A DNA stretch of 64,000 nt, taken from positions 1 to 64,000 of the forward strand of contig NZ_JAFIRA010000002.1 of the NCBI RefSeq assembly GCF_022848905.1. Direction: 5' to 3'. Below, piece after piece: positions 48,331 to 58,170 of this stretch (the stretch's first letter is position 1; each line of letters begins with the position of its first letter). A program made the position numbers and the translations under genes. Under the pieces are notes generated by a model. The model did not search any database. It saw nothing but the letters and a program-made list of their open reading frames with translations, and was not told where the DNA came from. Source of the DNA: Thermostichus vulcanus str. 'Rupite'. Its GTDB lineage: Bacteria; Cyanobacteriota; Cyanobacteriia; Thermostichales; Thermostichaceae.

Positions 48331-49452
48331 CTACTGATTGGCGCGGTAGAGTAGCCCTAACCCCACCGCTGCACACATTAAGTTGGGCAGCCAGGCTGCC
48401 ACTGCTGGCCCCAAGGTGCCAATTTGCCCCAAAGCCTGCGTGATGAACAGCAGCACATAGAAAGCAAAGATGATCAGCACACTAATCCCCAGCCCTAAAG
48501 AAGAACTGGTTCGCTGCGGACGCAATCCCAATGGCGCCCCAATCAGGGTAAAAGCCAAACACACGAAGGGAATGGCATATTTTTGGTGGAGGCTGACCTG
48601 CAGCCGCCGCACCCGCTGCAGATCTCCGGAACTGGCGATCACGTCGATGTAGTGGCTGAGCTCTTGAATGTTCATTTCCTCCGGGCTGCGGGCTTCTTGG
48701 GCCAAATCGAGCGGGGCACGGGATAGGCGCAACTCCTGGCGGCCAAAGGTGGCGATGTTGCTGTAAGTGCCATCGGGAGACACGATGTAGTTGGTCCCCT
48801 CCTCAAACACCCACAGGTTATTGCGGGGATCCCATCTGCCCCGTTGGGCCAGCAAAATTTGATTGAGAGCCTCGTTGGAAAAATCCAGAACGATAATGCC
48901 GCGCATCAGGTTGCCATCGAAGCTGCGGGCATAAAACTGACGGGTCAGTCCTTGTCGGCGGGAAAAGCTACCATCGCCCTCGGGGCTGAGGATCTCGCCA
49001 AATTCTTGGTAGAGGATGTTTTCCCGCTGAAAGTCGGGATCCCGATTCAGGGCCCGATCCAACGTCATGGCCGCTTGGCGGTTGCTATTGGGCACAACCA
49101 ACTCATTGAACAGAAAAGTCAAACCGGTCACCAGCAAACTGAGGGTAAGAGCCGGCACCACCAGACGATAAAGGCTTACCCCACAACCCCGCATCGCGGT
49201 GATTTCACTATCGGAAGACAAGCGCCCATAAGCCAGCAAGGTGGCCAGCAACATCGACATGGGAAAGGTGAGGACAATAATCCCCGGGGCCCGAAAGGCG
49301 AACACCTGCAAGGCTGCCGAGATCGATAATCCTGCTTCCACCACCAGGCGCACCAGCTCAAACAGGGATCCCACTGCCATCACCAAGGCGGTAAAAGCCC
49401 CCACCCCAAAGAGAAACGGCAGCGCCATTTCGGAAATAATGTAGCGATCCAT
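48331..49452 (-). CDS. LptF/LptG-family permease (YjgP/YjgQ)
   Basis: A 373-aa inner-membrane permease of the LPS-export complex: LMDRYIISEMALPFLFGVG at the N-terminus, PMSMLLATLLAYGRLSSDSE with the conserved coupling-helix region, a periplasmic beta-jellyroll middle and C-terminal helices (YAIPFVCLAFTLIGAPLG). Together with LptB it extracts lipopolysaccharide. ATG at 49452 is preferred; the frame extends to 49533. The lptB gene lies upstream on the same strand. LptF versus LptG cannot be distinguished; in cyanobacteria a single gene may serve both. Confidence 0.9.
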   Translation of the reverse strand: MDRYIISEMALPFLFGVGAFTALVMAVGSLFELVRLVVEAGLSISAALQVFAFRAPGIIVLTFPMSMLLATLLAYGRLSSDSEITAMRGCGVSLYRLVVPALTLSLLVTGLTFLFNELVVPNSNRQAAMTLDRALNRDPDFQRENILYQEFGEILSPEGDGSFSRRQGLTRQFYARSFDGNLMRGIIVLDFSNEALNQILLAQRGRWDPRNNLWVFEEGTNYIVSPDGTYSNIATFGRQELRLSRAPLDLAQEARSPEEMNIQELSHYIDVIASSGDLQRVRRLQVSLHQKYAIPFVCLAFTLIGAPLGLRPQRTSSSLGLGISVLIIFAFYVLLFITQALGQIGTLGPAVAAWLPNLMCAAVGLGLLYRANQ

Positions 49453-49619
49453 GAGGCCCACCGAGCACCATAGGGAAACCCCAGCCGCAGCTTGAGGAGA
49501 ACGGGTCGGGGGTGGAGTAGAGCTAACTTTCACAATCTTTCACTAAAAAAAATGCAGGAGAAATAAGGGGAATGTAGGGGAATGTAGGGGAATGTTTAAT
49601 CCACGGGGGATCCCGACCT

Positions 49620-50348
49620 TTAGAGCCGGAATTTTTCCCCCAGATAGTATTTGCGTACCAAGGGATCCGCCGCCAACTCCGCAGACGTGCCTTTGGCCAG
49701 GATCGCCCCGTCGTTAAGGATATAGGCGCGATCGGTGATCTCCAAGGTTTCCCGCACATTGTGATCGGTAATCAACACGCCAATGCCCCGGTGCTTCAGC
49801 TTCGCCACCACCTCTTGAATATCCGCCACTGCGATTGGATCTACCCCGGCAAACGGTTCATCCAACAGCAGAAATTTTGGCCCTTGGATCCCGGCGGCCA
49901 AGGCACGGGCGATTTCAGCCCGACGACGTTCTCCCCCTGAAACTTGCAAGCCCAAGCTGTGGGTGACATGGGTAATGCGAAACTCTTCTAGCAATTGGTT
50001 CAACCGTTGTTGCCAAAGGCGCCGTGGCACACCTGTTTGCTCCATGATCAGCAGCAGGTTGTCTTGAATACTAAGGCGACGAAAAATGCTGGGCTCCTGG
50101 GCCAGATACCCAATTCCCAGCTGAGCGCGGCGGTGCATCGGCAAATGGGTAATGTCCTGGTCATCTAACCAAACATGACCTCGATTTGGCTGGATCAAGC
50201 CTGTCATGATGTAAAACGTGGTGGTTTTGCCAGCTCCATTAGGCCCTAGCAGACCCACAATCTCCCCTTGCTGAATGCTGAGGCTGACATCACTCACCAC
50301 CTCGCGGCGACCATAACGCTTACAGATGTTTTCTAAGCGAAGCTGCAT
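49620..50348 (-). CDS. lptB: LPS export ABC transporter ATPase LptB
   Basis: A 242-aa ABC ATPase energising LPS export. Walker A is [20 protein letters not shown], the Q-loop [16 protein letters not shown], the signature [17 protein letters not shown] and Walker [15 protein letters not shown], with the H-loop His in [11 protein letters not shown]. The family-typical N-terminus [16 protein letters not shown] is complete. It precedes the LptF/LptG-type permease gene by about 170 bp. Confidence 0.95.
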   Translation of the reverse strand: MQLRLENICKRYGRREVVSDVSLSIQQGEIVGLLGPNGAGKTTTFYIMTGLIQPNRGHVWLDDQDITHLPMHRRAQLGIGYLAQEPSIFRRLSIQDNLLLIMEQTGVPRRLWQQRLNQLLEEFRITHVTHSLGLQVSGGERRRAEIARALAAGIQGPKFLLLDEPFAGVDPIAVADIQEVVAKLKHRGIGVLITDHNVRETLEITDRAYILNDGAILAKGTSAELAADPLVRKYYLGEKFRL

Positions 50349-50589
50349 AGGGCTGAACTAGGGTTGCTTACCGATTCTAGGGAGGCTTTGTGGGCACTGG
50401 GGGAGGGGTAGCTCCACATCCCAGAGGGTCAAGGGATCCCTCCACCCTGAGGATGCAGCAAATCCAGCTGACAATCCAGGGGGATCCGAGCAGAATGGGT
50501 CACCCTAAAGCTGCCCTGCGCAATCTTGGATATTATCGCTTCGTATCCCAGCCCCCTTACCTCCCCATCAGGATGGGATCTTGCCTCCC

Positions 50590-50940
50590 ATGCTCCGTTG
50601 CCCCGCCTGCCATTGGATTAACCTTGACTCCGATTACCACTGCCGCCGTTGTGGGCATTTTTTGCGCCGCCATGCTCCCTTTTCTAAGGGATCCCTGGCA
50701 CAATTCAACCGCCCGCTGGGCAAGAAGAAAAGGAGGAAAGCTGGGTGGCAAATCCGCTGGGATCGCGTCTTGACCCTGACGGCAGTTTTGGGAGTGTTGG
50801 TGGGTTTGGGTCAGTTGTCTTGGTATTGGGTACAACCGATGCTGAAGGATCCGCCCCTGCCGAATTTTGGTTTCGACCCAGAGGCCCTGCGCCAGAGAGA
50901 CTATGAACGCACCCGCACCTTTCGAGAAAGAATCTATTGA
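50590..50940 (+). CDS. Zinc-ribbon membrane protein
   Basis: A 116-aa protein. The N-terminus has four cysteines in a zinc-ribbon arrangement (CPACHWIN and YHCRRCGHFL), a Lys/Arg-rich linker (KKKRRKAGW) and one hydrophobic helix (LTLTAVLGVLVGLGQLSWYW). ATG at 50590 is preferred over TTG at 50581. Such zinc-ribbon plus one-helix proteins are common in cyanobacteria with unknown role. It diverges from lptB. Confidence 0.7.
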   Translation: MLRCPACHWINLDSDYHCRRCGHFLRRHAPFSKGSLAQFNRPLGKKKRRKAGWQIRWDRVLTLTAVLGVLVGLGQLSWYWVQPMLKDPPLPNFGFDPEALRQRDYERTRTFRERIY

Positions 50941-51079
50941 TTTCAGTCGAGGGGATTAGGCAAACAAGGACAAGAGTGGTCGAACGCAGCAGATGCCATT
51001 ATCATATGACCAACGCAGAAGACCTTCGGTCTGCTGCATCTTCGCACCTTTAACTTTGAAACTGTAGGGCTTGGCAACT

Positions 51080-51565
51080 ATGAATCTGAAAGTTCCCGCC
51101 ATCCTGGCACTGCTTACTACGGCAGCTGTGGCCTCTACGGCGGCAGCCACCACCTATAACTCCTGCTTCATGCGCTATCTGATGGCTTCCAAAACCTGCG
51201 CCAGCTGTCGTATGGGATCCATTACCCTGAGCAATCTGGATCTCACGGAAGCCAACTTCAGCGGCTCCGACATGATTGAAGCCAACTTTGAGCGAACCAC
51301 CTTGATCGGCGCCGATCTGAGCCAGTCCTACTTGGTAGGGGCAAACTTGCGTCGGGCCAAATTGAGTGAGGCCAACCTGAGTGGTGCCTACCTGGAGGGT
51401 GCAGATTTGCGTGGGGCGGATCTGCGTGGGGCTGACCTGTCTTCTGCTTCTTTGTATGGGGCAGATCTACGTGGGGCCGACTTGCGCGATGCCAATTTGG
51501 TGGGGGCTGACCTGCGTTTTACCCGTACTTGGGGTGCTCGTATGCAGGGTGCGATTACTCAATAA
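51080..51565 (+). CDS. Exported pentapeptide-repeat protein
   Basis: A 161-aa protein with a signal peptide (VPAILALLTTAAVASTAAA) and about eighteen tandem A(D/N)LxG-type units from about residue 52 on (ANLSGAYLEGADLRGADLRG), forming a right-handed quadrilateral beta helix. A Cys-containing block (CFMRYLMASKTCASC) precedes the repeats. ATG at 51080 is used. Lumenal or periplasmic pentapeptide proteins are common in cyanobacteria; function unknown. Confidence 0.88.
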   Translation: MNLKVPAILALLTTAAVASTAAATTYNSCFMRYLMASKTCASCRMGSITLSNLDLTEANFSGSDMIEANFERTTLIGADLSQSYLVGANLRRAKLSEANLSGAYLEGADLRGADLRGADLSSASLYGADLRGADLRDANLVGADLRFTRTWGARMQGAITQ

Positions 51566-52035
51566 GCCACTGACCGGTGCATTGTTACAGCCCTTTGCGC
51601 CAAGGGTACGCTAGTGTGCATGTCTTCGACAGACTTGCCTTAGTGGTGCGGAGCGCTTTCGTCCTCTTGAAATGGGTTAGGGACACTAGCTTTGGTGTAG
51701 CAAACCCGCGTTCACTTTTGGGGTGGCGCAGCTTGCCGTAGGTATTGTTGCTACGCAACGCTAATGCTAGGTGACACGCGACTGCGGAGCATTAAAGGGC
51801 TGTAATTCAGACTGAACAAGTGGAAGCATTGGGGATCCTCATTCAGGGGATCCGTTTTTATTTATTATTTTATTTTTTTCGTGTGATCTGCGAGGAACCG
51901 CATCCCCTTGTGGGTGTGGAGGGATAGGTAAAGAACCATTCGCCAGCCCTGTCCCCTCATGGGTGGGATAGTTGACACAATTGTAGAACCCCTATCAACT
52001 AGAACCCCCATCAACCCAATCAGAGGACAAGTATC
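51566..52035. other. Intergenic region with AT-rich tract
   Basis: About 470 bp with no gene recognised. It contains a T-rich run after a pair of GGATCC palindromes near 51833-51880, and downstream GC-rich text (CATCCCCTTGTGGGTGTGGA). No known non-coding RNA was identified. Confidence 0.4.
51833..51880 (+). terminator. Possible terminator built from GGATCC palindromes
   Basis: Two GGATCC copies 9 bp apart can pair as a short stem, followed by GTTTTTATTTATTATTTTA-type T-rich sequence. The stem is weak; assignment is tentative. Confidence 0.4.
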
Positions 52036-52791
52036 ATGGAACGTATTATTCGCCGCAGTCAGGTGATTGGTCTAATGGCTCTCGATGGCACCACTGCCAC
52101 GGGACTGGGCCGTGTCGAAGAAATTTGGGTGGATCCCCAAGGACGGGTGAGCTACTTCACCAGCAGCCAAGGCTACACCCCCCTAGAGCAGGTTTCGGTG
52201 ATCGGCCCGGATGCACTGCTGACCTATGCTCATGTTGTCACGGCCCCTGGGATCCCTGTCAGTTCTCTGTATAAACGGGTGGTACGGATTGGGGATCAAC
52301 CGGTGGGCTGGATCGAGGATTTTTTGTTTGATTGGGAAACCGGTGATATCGCTGCCTACATTCTCGGGGGGAGCATTGCCGAAGCGTGGGGAGGCAGGGC
52401 AGTGCTCTTTCCATCTGATGTTGAAACCATTGATTTGGAAGCAGTGGTGGTTAAGGAGGATGCTCCCCAACGGCTCAAGTCAGAGGGGGAGGGGCTGAAG
52501 GGTTTCCTGAGTGAAAAGTCTCAGCAGGTGAGACAACTGGTGCAGCGTATGGGGGAGCGTCTCAAAAGTTTGGTTACCCCCCAGGATCCGCCGGAGGTGG
52601 TGCGGGTCAAGATTCAACAGGTGCGAGATGAACTGGCGGGGGCAGCCCGGTTTGATCAGAACGTGCTGAATGAGGCGGCGGAGTTTTTACAACAGAGCTG
52701 GGAGCATTGGCAGCAACGGCTGAACCGGGCAACCCAGCGGATGCAGGCGGCCTTGAGTGCGGCTTGGCAAAAGCTGACCGAAAAAGACTGA
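52036..52791 (+). CDS. PRC-barrel domain protein
   Basis: A 251-aa protein with two PRC-barrel-like modules: LMALDGTTATGLGRVEEIWV (about 13-70) and RIGDQPVGWIEDFLFDWETG (about 90-130). A helical, charged C-terminal region (QQVRQLVQRMGERLKSL and EHWQQRLNRATQRM) follows, suited to coiled-coil interactions. PRC-barrels occur in photosynthetic reaction-centre and RNA-processing proteins; this cyanobacterial type has no firm role. Confidence 0.82.
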   Translation: MERIIRRSQVIGLMALDGTTATGLGRVEEIWVDPQGRVSYFTSSQGYTPLEQVSVIGPDALLTYAHVVTAPGIPVSSLYKRVVRIGDQPVGWIEDFLFDWETGDIAAYILGGSIAEAWGGRAVLFPSDVETIDLEAVVVKEDAPQRLKSEGEGLKGFLSEKSQQVRQLVQRMGERLKSLVTPQDPPEVVRVKIQQVRDELAGAARFDQNVLNEAAEFLQQSWEHWQQRLNRATQRMQAALSAAWQKLTEKD

Positions 52792-52817
52792 AGTGAATTA
52801 GAGGTGAATTATAGAAA

Positions 52818-54269
52818 TCATCGCGTCATCTGTTCCAAAGCCAGTTGCAGATCCTGTGTGAGCTGAGCCACAGCTTGCTTAGCTTCTTGCCTCCCTTTTT
52901 GATGGCGCTCCGCGCCGTGCAAAGCACGATGGCGCTCCGTGCCGTGCGGGGTAGAATAGGCTGCCCACCGCTCGGTTACCGAAATGGGATCCCCGACCGT
53001 GAAACGAACTCCCCGCCAGCCCAAACGGGGTCGGGCCGGATAGGCTTCTCCTTTGAGACGAGCCAGCACATCAAACACGATCAGGGCAGTTTCTGCCAAC
53101 CGTTCAAACGAGGGCTTTTCCAGGAGATATTCTTCCCGCAGGGCTACACAACTCTCCACCAGGCGCATGTGCTGCATGTGCAGGGAAGCTTGCTGGGCGT
53201 TCCAGTCGAGTAAGCCCCGCTTTAGAGCTGAGAGTGTGCGGGGATCCCGGAGTTCCTCTCGGTAAATCTGAGCCCAAGCGGCTTCTTCAATGCGGCGACA
53301 ACGGCTATTCACTTCCCCCTGTGAGGGGAGGCCGAAATGCTGTTCTGCGGTCATCAAAGCTTGCTGGAGAACTCGGTCTAGGCGGACGTTTAGGGACAAG
53401 TCATGAGCTTGGGCTGGGGGCTGATGGTGCACCTGGGCATAAAATGCCTCCATTTGGGTCAGGATCTGATGGCCGAGGCGACAGATGCGCTGAGCGTAAC
53501 GGGTATTGCGGTTCTTGGGGGCGTTGGGATCCATCGACTCTACCGTGAGTCCACTCATCTTCTCCAGGTGTTGCAACAGGCGCTCCAACCGGGGCCAAGA
53601 GGGATGGGTGTAGTGGTAGCGGATGCCGATTGGCAGGATAATCACCGATTCCGGGCGGCCCGCCTTGGCCAGATCTTCGGCACACCAAAAACACAGTTGC
53701 GCGGTTCCTGGTTCGAGAGGATTGACCCGCTCACTGTGGCCGTTGGTGGCTCCCTCTGGCGCGACCACAAAGGGAAACTGCCCCTCGGCAATCAACTGCC
53801 GGGCAGTTCTTAGGGCAGTCCGATCCACCTGTCGCCCCCGATGGATTGGGATCCCTCCTAAGCGGGAAAGCAACCATCCCAGCCACTTGCCACCCCAGAG
53901 GGGCATGCCTCGGTCGTAGAGAAAGTAGGCGTGAATGGGGAGTTGGAGGGGGATCCCTTGGCGGTGAGCGGCCTGGGGCACCAGACGGGAGAACAAATAC
54001 AACCCCGTCAGCGGGTCATCCACCTCCACATGGCGAAAGGCCAGAATCAGCCGGATTCTGCCAGCCTGAAATTGGTGATACAACTCTGCTAGCGTTTCTG
54101 CTCCTGTCGCCTCCACTCGGGCAATGCCGGAAGGTAACCATCGCCGCACCCGTACCCGCAGTAACAAAGGCAGTAACCTCTGTACCCCCTGCAGCACCCA
54201 AGGGTTGTAGGCGGGCGGAATGAAGTCTAGAGGAGGACGAGCGTGATGACGAGGAGGGAGTAGAAACAA
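52818..54269 (-). CDS. PlsC-like acyltransferase family protein
   Basis: A 483-aa protein with glycerophosphate-acyltransferase features: AFRHVEVDDPLTGLYLFS carries the HX4D block and FVVAPEGATNGHSERVNP the EGxxN block of PlsC-type enzymes. The large C-terminal half is helical and of unknown function. It starts 8 bp after the Hsp70 gene on the same strand and ends with a Gln/Ala-rich helix; the region before the end includes a local repeated GAERHRALHGAERHQ. Acyl acceptor is unknown; membrane association likely via the hydrophobic N-terminal part. Confidence 0.78.
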   Translation of the reverse strand: MFLLPPRHHARPPLDFIPPAYNPWVLQGVQRLLPLLLRVRVRRWLPSGIARVEATGAETLAELYHQFQAGRIRLILAFRHVEVDDPLTGLYLFSRLVPQAAHRQGIPLQLPIHAYFLYDRGMPLWGGKWLGWLLSRLGGIPIHRGRQVDRTALRTARQLIAEGQFPFVVAPEGATNGHSERVNPLEPGTAQLCFWCAEDLAKAGRPESVIILPIGIRYHYTHPSWPRLERLLQHLEKMSGLTVESMDPNAPKNRNTRYAQRICRLGHQILTQMEAFYAQVHHQPPAQAHDLSLNVRLDRVLQQALMTAEQHFGLPSQGEVNSRCRRIEEAAWAQIYREELRDPRTLSALKRGLLDWNAQQASLHMQHMRLVESCVALREEYLLEKPSFERLAETALIVFDVLARLKGEAYPARPRLGWRGVRFTVGDPISVTERWAAYSTPHGTERHRALHGAERHQKGRQEAKQAVAQLTQDLQLALEQMTR

Positions 54270-54277
54270 GGCTTTGG

Positions 54278-55882
54278 CTAACTTAAGGTGGCTACAGGCT
54301 GGGTATCGGCTAAGCGTTGTTGAGTTTGCAAGTCGGTGATGGTGACCAATAAACGACGAGATGTATCCACTGCAAATTCGATGCGGAGGCGATCTTCTCC
54401 GGTGCGACCAGGGGGGTGCAGTCGGGCCAAACAGATGGGTTCCGGTGGGGATCCGGAGCCTGGCGATTGGGCCAGGGAGCGAAAGTCGGTTTGCCGGGTT
54501 AGCTGACGGCTGCTCATGCGTCCGAACTCGTCGTAAATCACTTCAGACTGCGCCACCTGGGCTACTTCCCCCACATCCAGCCGGATCTCCGTTTGACCGT
54601 CGTTGGCCACCTGTAAAATGAGGGGCTCCGGTCGCTGACAGGGGTAACGGGTACCCCGCTCGAACAGGGGGTAATAGCTATAACTCTTTTGTACGGGATC
54701 CCAGAGGCGAATGGCGTAGCTGTGGTGGAGATGATCCTCCAACTTCACCTGGCGGCCCAGCTGCAGAGCACCCATGGCCACGGCATCGAAGGGACGCTCA
54801 CATCGAACCCGTTTTTTGCCGAAGTAGGAACGGAGCAGGTCTTGCACCACCGGCAGCTGAGAGCTACCCCCCACCAAAAGCACTTGCTCAATTTGGGATT
54901 TGCCGAATCCTTTCGCCTGGGCTGTCAGGAGAATTTCATCTAGGCAATGGCGAATTTGATCCAACAGGTGGTGGGTTTCTAGGATCTCCTCCAGTGCTTG
55001 GCGATCCAACTTTAGTTCATAGGCAATCAGGCTCTCGTCATCAAACCAGCTGCCCACCGCTTCGGTTTGGGAGGAGAGGGCGATCTTGAGCTGTTCGGCT
55101 CCCTCCAGCAGGTTCAGCCAACCCAGAGATCCAATCTGGGCCCGGCTGAGGCCCAGTTGCTCCAGCAGGTACTCGGCGATCCAAGTGTCGATATCCAGCC
55201 CACCCACATAGGCATCCGACTTGGCGATCACTTCTGCTTTCAGCACGGGATCCCCGGGTTGGGGGGCAAGGGTGCGCACCAGGCTGAGGTCGAGGGTGCC
55301 ACCGCCAAAATCCACGACCAGTACAAGGGTTCCCGGTTGAGCAACGGCATAGCCCAGGGCGGCTGCAGTGGCTTCATCAACAATTTGAATCGGATCCCAA
55401 CCATAGGTGCTAGCGACCCTCCGGATCCAATTCAGGTAGCGCTCGAAGGAGCCGACGGGAGCTGTAAACACCACCCGTTCCGGCTGCAACTGCTCTTTGG
55501 GGAGAGCCTCCATCACCGTTTGCAAAAAGGCTTGGGCAACGGTTTCAGCATCGTAGCGCTGGCCATCCAGAAGACGCGGGGGAGGCACAAAGTCCGCCAC
55601 CAACTCCCGTTTGAAGCCCTGGAATAACCGCTGCGGATCCACCGCCCCCCAACGGCCGGAGCGCACGGTTTCTCCCACCAACAGTTGGTTGGAGCCCTTA
55701 ACAAAGACCAGGCTGGGAATAGCCGCGTGGGTTTGTTCTTGGCGAGACAGACCAGGCAAGGTAAGGGTACGGGGGCATTCATGGACGGGATCCCAGCAGC
55801 AAACGACGGTATTGCTGGTACCGAAGTCGATGGCCAGCGTAGTGGGGGTTGCCATTTGGCCAGTCGAGGTGCGGATCCCCAT
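54278..55882 (-). CDS. Hsp70-family (DnaK-like) protein
   Basis: A 534-aa actin-fold chaperone ATPase. Phosphate 1 is LAIDFGTSNTVVCCWDP, phosphate 2 LVVDFGGGTLDLSLVRTL and the adenosine motif VLLVGGSSQLPVVQDLL. The ATPase domain (about 1-380) is complete, while the substrate-binding part is shorter than canonical DnaK (about 635 aa), so this is one of the shorter cyanobacterial Hsp70s. Its ATG overlaps the stop of the HTH/GrpE-like gene (ATGA), indicating translational coupling with a likely partner. Confidence 0.92.
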   Translation of the reverse strand: MGIRTSTGQMATPTTLAIDFGTSNTVVCCWDPVHECPRTLTLPGLSRQEQTHAAIPSLVFVKGSNQLLVGETVRSGRWGAVDPQRLFQGFKRELVADFVPPPRLLDGQRYDAETVAQAFLQTVMEALPKEQLQPERVVFTAPVGSFERYLNWIRRVASTYGWDPIQIVDEATAAALGYAVAQPGTLVLVVDFGGGTLDLSLVRTLAPQPGDPVLKAEVIAKSDAYVGGLDIDTWIAEYLLEQLGLSRAQIGSLGWLNLLEGAEQLKIALSSQTEAVGSWFDDESLIAYELKLDRQALEEILETHHLLDQIRHCLDEILLTAQAKGFGKSQIEQVLLVGGSSQLPVVQDLLRSYFGKKRVRCERPFDAVAMGALQLGRQVKLEDHLHHSYAIRLWDPVQKSYSYYPLFERGTRYPCQRPEPLILQVANDGQTEIRLDVGEVAQVAQSEVIYDEFGRMSSRQLTRQTDFRSLAQSPGSGSPPEPICLARLHPPGRTGEDRLRIEFAVDTSRRLLVTITDLQTQQRLADTQPVATLS

Positions 55883-56448
55883 CAGCTCAATCCTCCCGGT
55901 AAAGAGCGGCTCACCTTGGCGGGGCAGAGGATGCGTTCCCCCTGACGGTAGCCGACAAAACGAATGTAAACGGGATCCCCCAGCTGGATATCCGGTTGAT
56001 CCGGCTGATGCAGTTGCGGTTGGAAGGGGACGGACTCGAACGGGCTGCCAATCGCTTCGTAGTTCCAGTGGTGGAGCAGGGCATCGAGGGAGCGGAAGAG
56101 GGCCGTGACATTCTGGGCAGGCCAGTCGGGTTTGCGTTGGGCAATCTGGCGAATGGTGGGGTAGCTGGTGAGCAAGGGTTGGAGCAGTGAGAAGGTCACG
56201 TCTGGAGAAGTGGGGGCTTGGCTACTGAGATGGATGTTGGGATGGATGAGATCAAACAGAGAGTGCAACTCCCAATTCAAGGCTAACGCCAGCTGTTGCA
56301 GTTGTTCCAAGCGCAGGGATCCCCACTCTCCTCGGCGCAGATGATTGATGGCCCGCCGACTGACACCCGCTTGTTTGCGCAAGGCTTGCCAAGAAGGTAT
56401 TCCCAAAGCTTGCATACGCTGGCGCAAGGGTTCATCTAAGGGGTTCAT
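55882..56448 (-). CDS. XRE-type HTH protein with GrpE-like C-terminus
   Basis: A 188-aa protein. Residues about 6-60 form a helix-turn-helix of Cro/C1 type (WQALRKQAGVSRRAINHLRR). The C-terminal third (about 130-188) reads HHWNYEAIGSPFESVPF, then DPVYIRFVGYRQGERILCP, close to the beta-wing of the GrpE nucleotide-exchange factor ('GY-L-dR-LRPA-V'). The usual long GrpE coiled coil is absent. Translational coupling to the Hsp70 gene suggests it is that chaperone's exchange factor or regulator. This combination is unusual; assignment is from motif reading only. Confidence 0.7.
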   Translation of the reverse strand: MNPLDEPLRQRMQALGIPSWQALRKQAGVSRRAINHLRRGEWGSLRLEQLQQLALALNWELHSLFDLIHPNIHLSSQAPTSPDVTFSLLQPLLTSYPTIRQIAQRKPDWPAQNVTALFRSLDALLHHWNYEAIGSPFESVPFQPQLHQPDQPDIQLGDPVYIRFVGYRQGERILCPAKVSRSLPGGLS

Positions 56449-56542
56449 GGGCGGTACCCGCGCGGCTCATTTGTACCCCCACTGCAAAAAGTCCCTTGAG
56501 GAGGAGCGGCTGCACCCCGGAGCTGGGTTCATGAGGGGGGCG

Positions 56543-58054
56543 TTAGATCTCGAAGTCTAGCGTGACCTCTGCATCCAAAGGATAAATGGGTCTGCGCAAA
56601 TGCTGGAAGTGCAGCCGTCCCAAATCCGGATTGGAAAGACCAGGGGAGTCTACCTCGATCACTTGCCGGGCAATCGGGCCAAAGGCAGCACGAAAATGAA
56701 CCAAAGATTTCACCACTACAATGTGTTGTTCGGTTGGTTCAATACCCTGGCTGCGGAACACTTCCAGATCCGTGGGTTGATAGCGTTGGCTGCTCACCAC
56801 CACTTGTACGCTGCCACCGCGGGATCCCTCCACTTGCAACACCACAGTTGGCCCCATCTCGATCCGGATCCCGGTTAGCATCGGGCCGGTATGGGTAAAT
56901 GTTCCATCACTGATCCGCAGCACTTGTGCGGTTATGGGCAAGGGATCCCCGTGTAAGCGATCCACTTTTCCACCCAATGTTGTTTTGAGGGTAGCGCCAA
57001 CGCCAGCCGCAATCGCCTGCTGAACCACTTCTGGGTCTGCCATAACTGCCACAGCAACCTTTTGAGCCCCCAATCGCAGCAGTGCCTCCAACAGCACGGT
57101 GCCATCACAAGGAGTACCGGCCCCAGGATTATCACCGCTATCCGCCAAAACAACCGGCCCTTGTGCAGCCTGAATCGCCATTTGTACCGCCGCATCCACA
57201 GGAACAGGCTGAGGAACAAACTGATCGCGTTGCTGCCAAACGTACTGGGCCAGCTCTTGGGCTTTATGGCGTGCCAAGGTGGGATCCCGGTCGCTGGTGA
57301 CCATCACGGTAAAACAGGTGGCGGCGATGTCGGCGTAGGGAAATCCAGGTAAATAGCTAACATTCAAAATACTGGGTTCCTGTTCAATCTGGTGGGCCAG
57401 GTGCTTCAGCCCCAACATCGGCTCTGCATGGGTGTATTGCCGCTGCATTCCTGCCAACAGCGGTAGGTGAATGGCCGCAACGGTGGGGTGAATTTCCCCG
57501 CGAACTTGGCGAGCCATCAGACAACCGGCTTCGTAGGCTCGTTCGTAGGTATCGGTATGGGGATACTCGTCGTAAGCGACACAAAGAGTAGCCAGTTTAA
57601 CCATCTCTGGGGTGATGTTACCGTGGAGATCCAGCTCGACGAAGATCGGCAGATCGGCTCCTACGACAGCCCGTATTGCTCGCAGAATATAGCTTTCACC
57701 ATCGGGATCCAGTTCCGAAACCATGGCTCCATGCAGTGCCAGCAGGATCCCGTCTAGGGGGTTAAAGTGCTGTTGATGTGCCAACCGAGTGGTGAGGCGA
57801 GCAACCAAAGTGGAGAGGGCTTCTGCTGTCACCAAGCCGCCGGGGGTAGCCACAGCCATCAGAGTCGGCACAACCTGAAATTCAAAGTCACGGGCCGCAT
57901 CCAGAAAGCCCCCGATGCTGGTTTTGGTACCTTGATACTGGGTGAAGAGCTGCTCATCCTCGGCATAGTGGCAGCACAAAAAATCCGATAGGGTTGTTGG
58001 GACAATGGAAAAGGTATTGGTTTCGTGAGAAATACCGCCGATGGCAATGCGCAT
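56543..58054 (-). CDS. MlrC/M81-family metallopeptidase-like protein
   Basis: A 503-aa protein of the MlrC family, named after the microcystin-degradation metalloprotease but widespread. The N-terminal MRIAIGGISHETNTFSIVPT carries the HETNTF motif, and VELDLHGNITPEM, YDEYPHTD and VLADSGDNPGAGTPCDGT complete the M81 signature. I use ATG at 58054 with AGGTGG nine bases upstream; another ATG sits at 58063. True substrate unknown. Downstream of it lies an IS200/IS605 element on the other side. Confidence 0.85.
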   Translation of the reverse strand: MRIAIGGISHETNTFSIVPTTLSDFLCCHYAEDEQLFTQYQGTKTSIGGFLDAARDFEFQVVPTLMAVATPGGLVTAEALSTLVARLTTRLAHQQHFNPLDGILLALHGAMVSELDPDGESYILRAIRAVVGADLPIFVELDLHGNITPEMVKLATLCVAYDEYPHTDTYERAYEAGCLMARQVRGEIHPTVAAIHLPLLAGMQRQYTHAEPMLGLKHLAHQIEQEPSILNVSYLPGFPYADIAATCFTVMVTSDRDPTLARHKAQELAQYVWQQRDQFVPQPVPVDAAVQMAIQAAQGPVVLADSGDNPGAGTPCDGTVLLEALLRLGAQKVAVAVMADPEVVQQAIAAGVGATLKTTLGGKVDRLHGDPLPITAQVLRISDGTFTHTGPMLTGIRIEMGPTVVLQVEGSRGGSVQVVVSSQRYQPTDLEVFRSQGIEPTEQHIVVVKSLVHFRAAFGPIARQVIEVDSPGLSNPDLGRLHFQHLRRPIYPLDAEVTLDFEI

Positions 58055-58124
58055 GGGATCCACCTAAGCAAGGCTAGGCCCAGTTTAGGGATCCCTGGGG
58101 GTTCTTACGAAGAGCAGCGTAAAG

Positions 58125-58145
58125 CCCCCGGTTTCTAACTGGGGG
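58125..58145. repeat. Left-end hairpin of the IS element
   Basis: Nine-base stem (CCCCCGGTT/AACTGGGGG) with TCT loop and one G-T pair. A second perfect hairpin GGCTGAAT-TT-ATTCAGCC lies at 58159-58176 and overlaps the tnpA stop. Confidence 0.75.
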
Positions 58146-58170
58146 ATATAAGCGCACAGGCTGAATTTAT

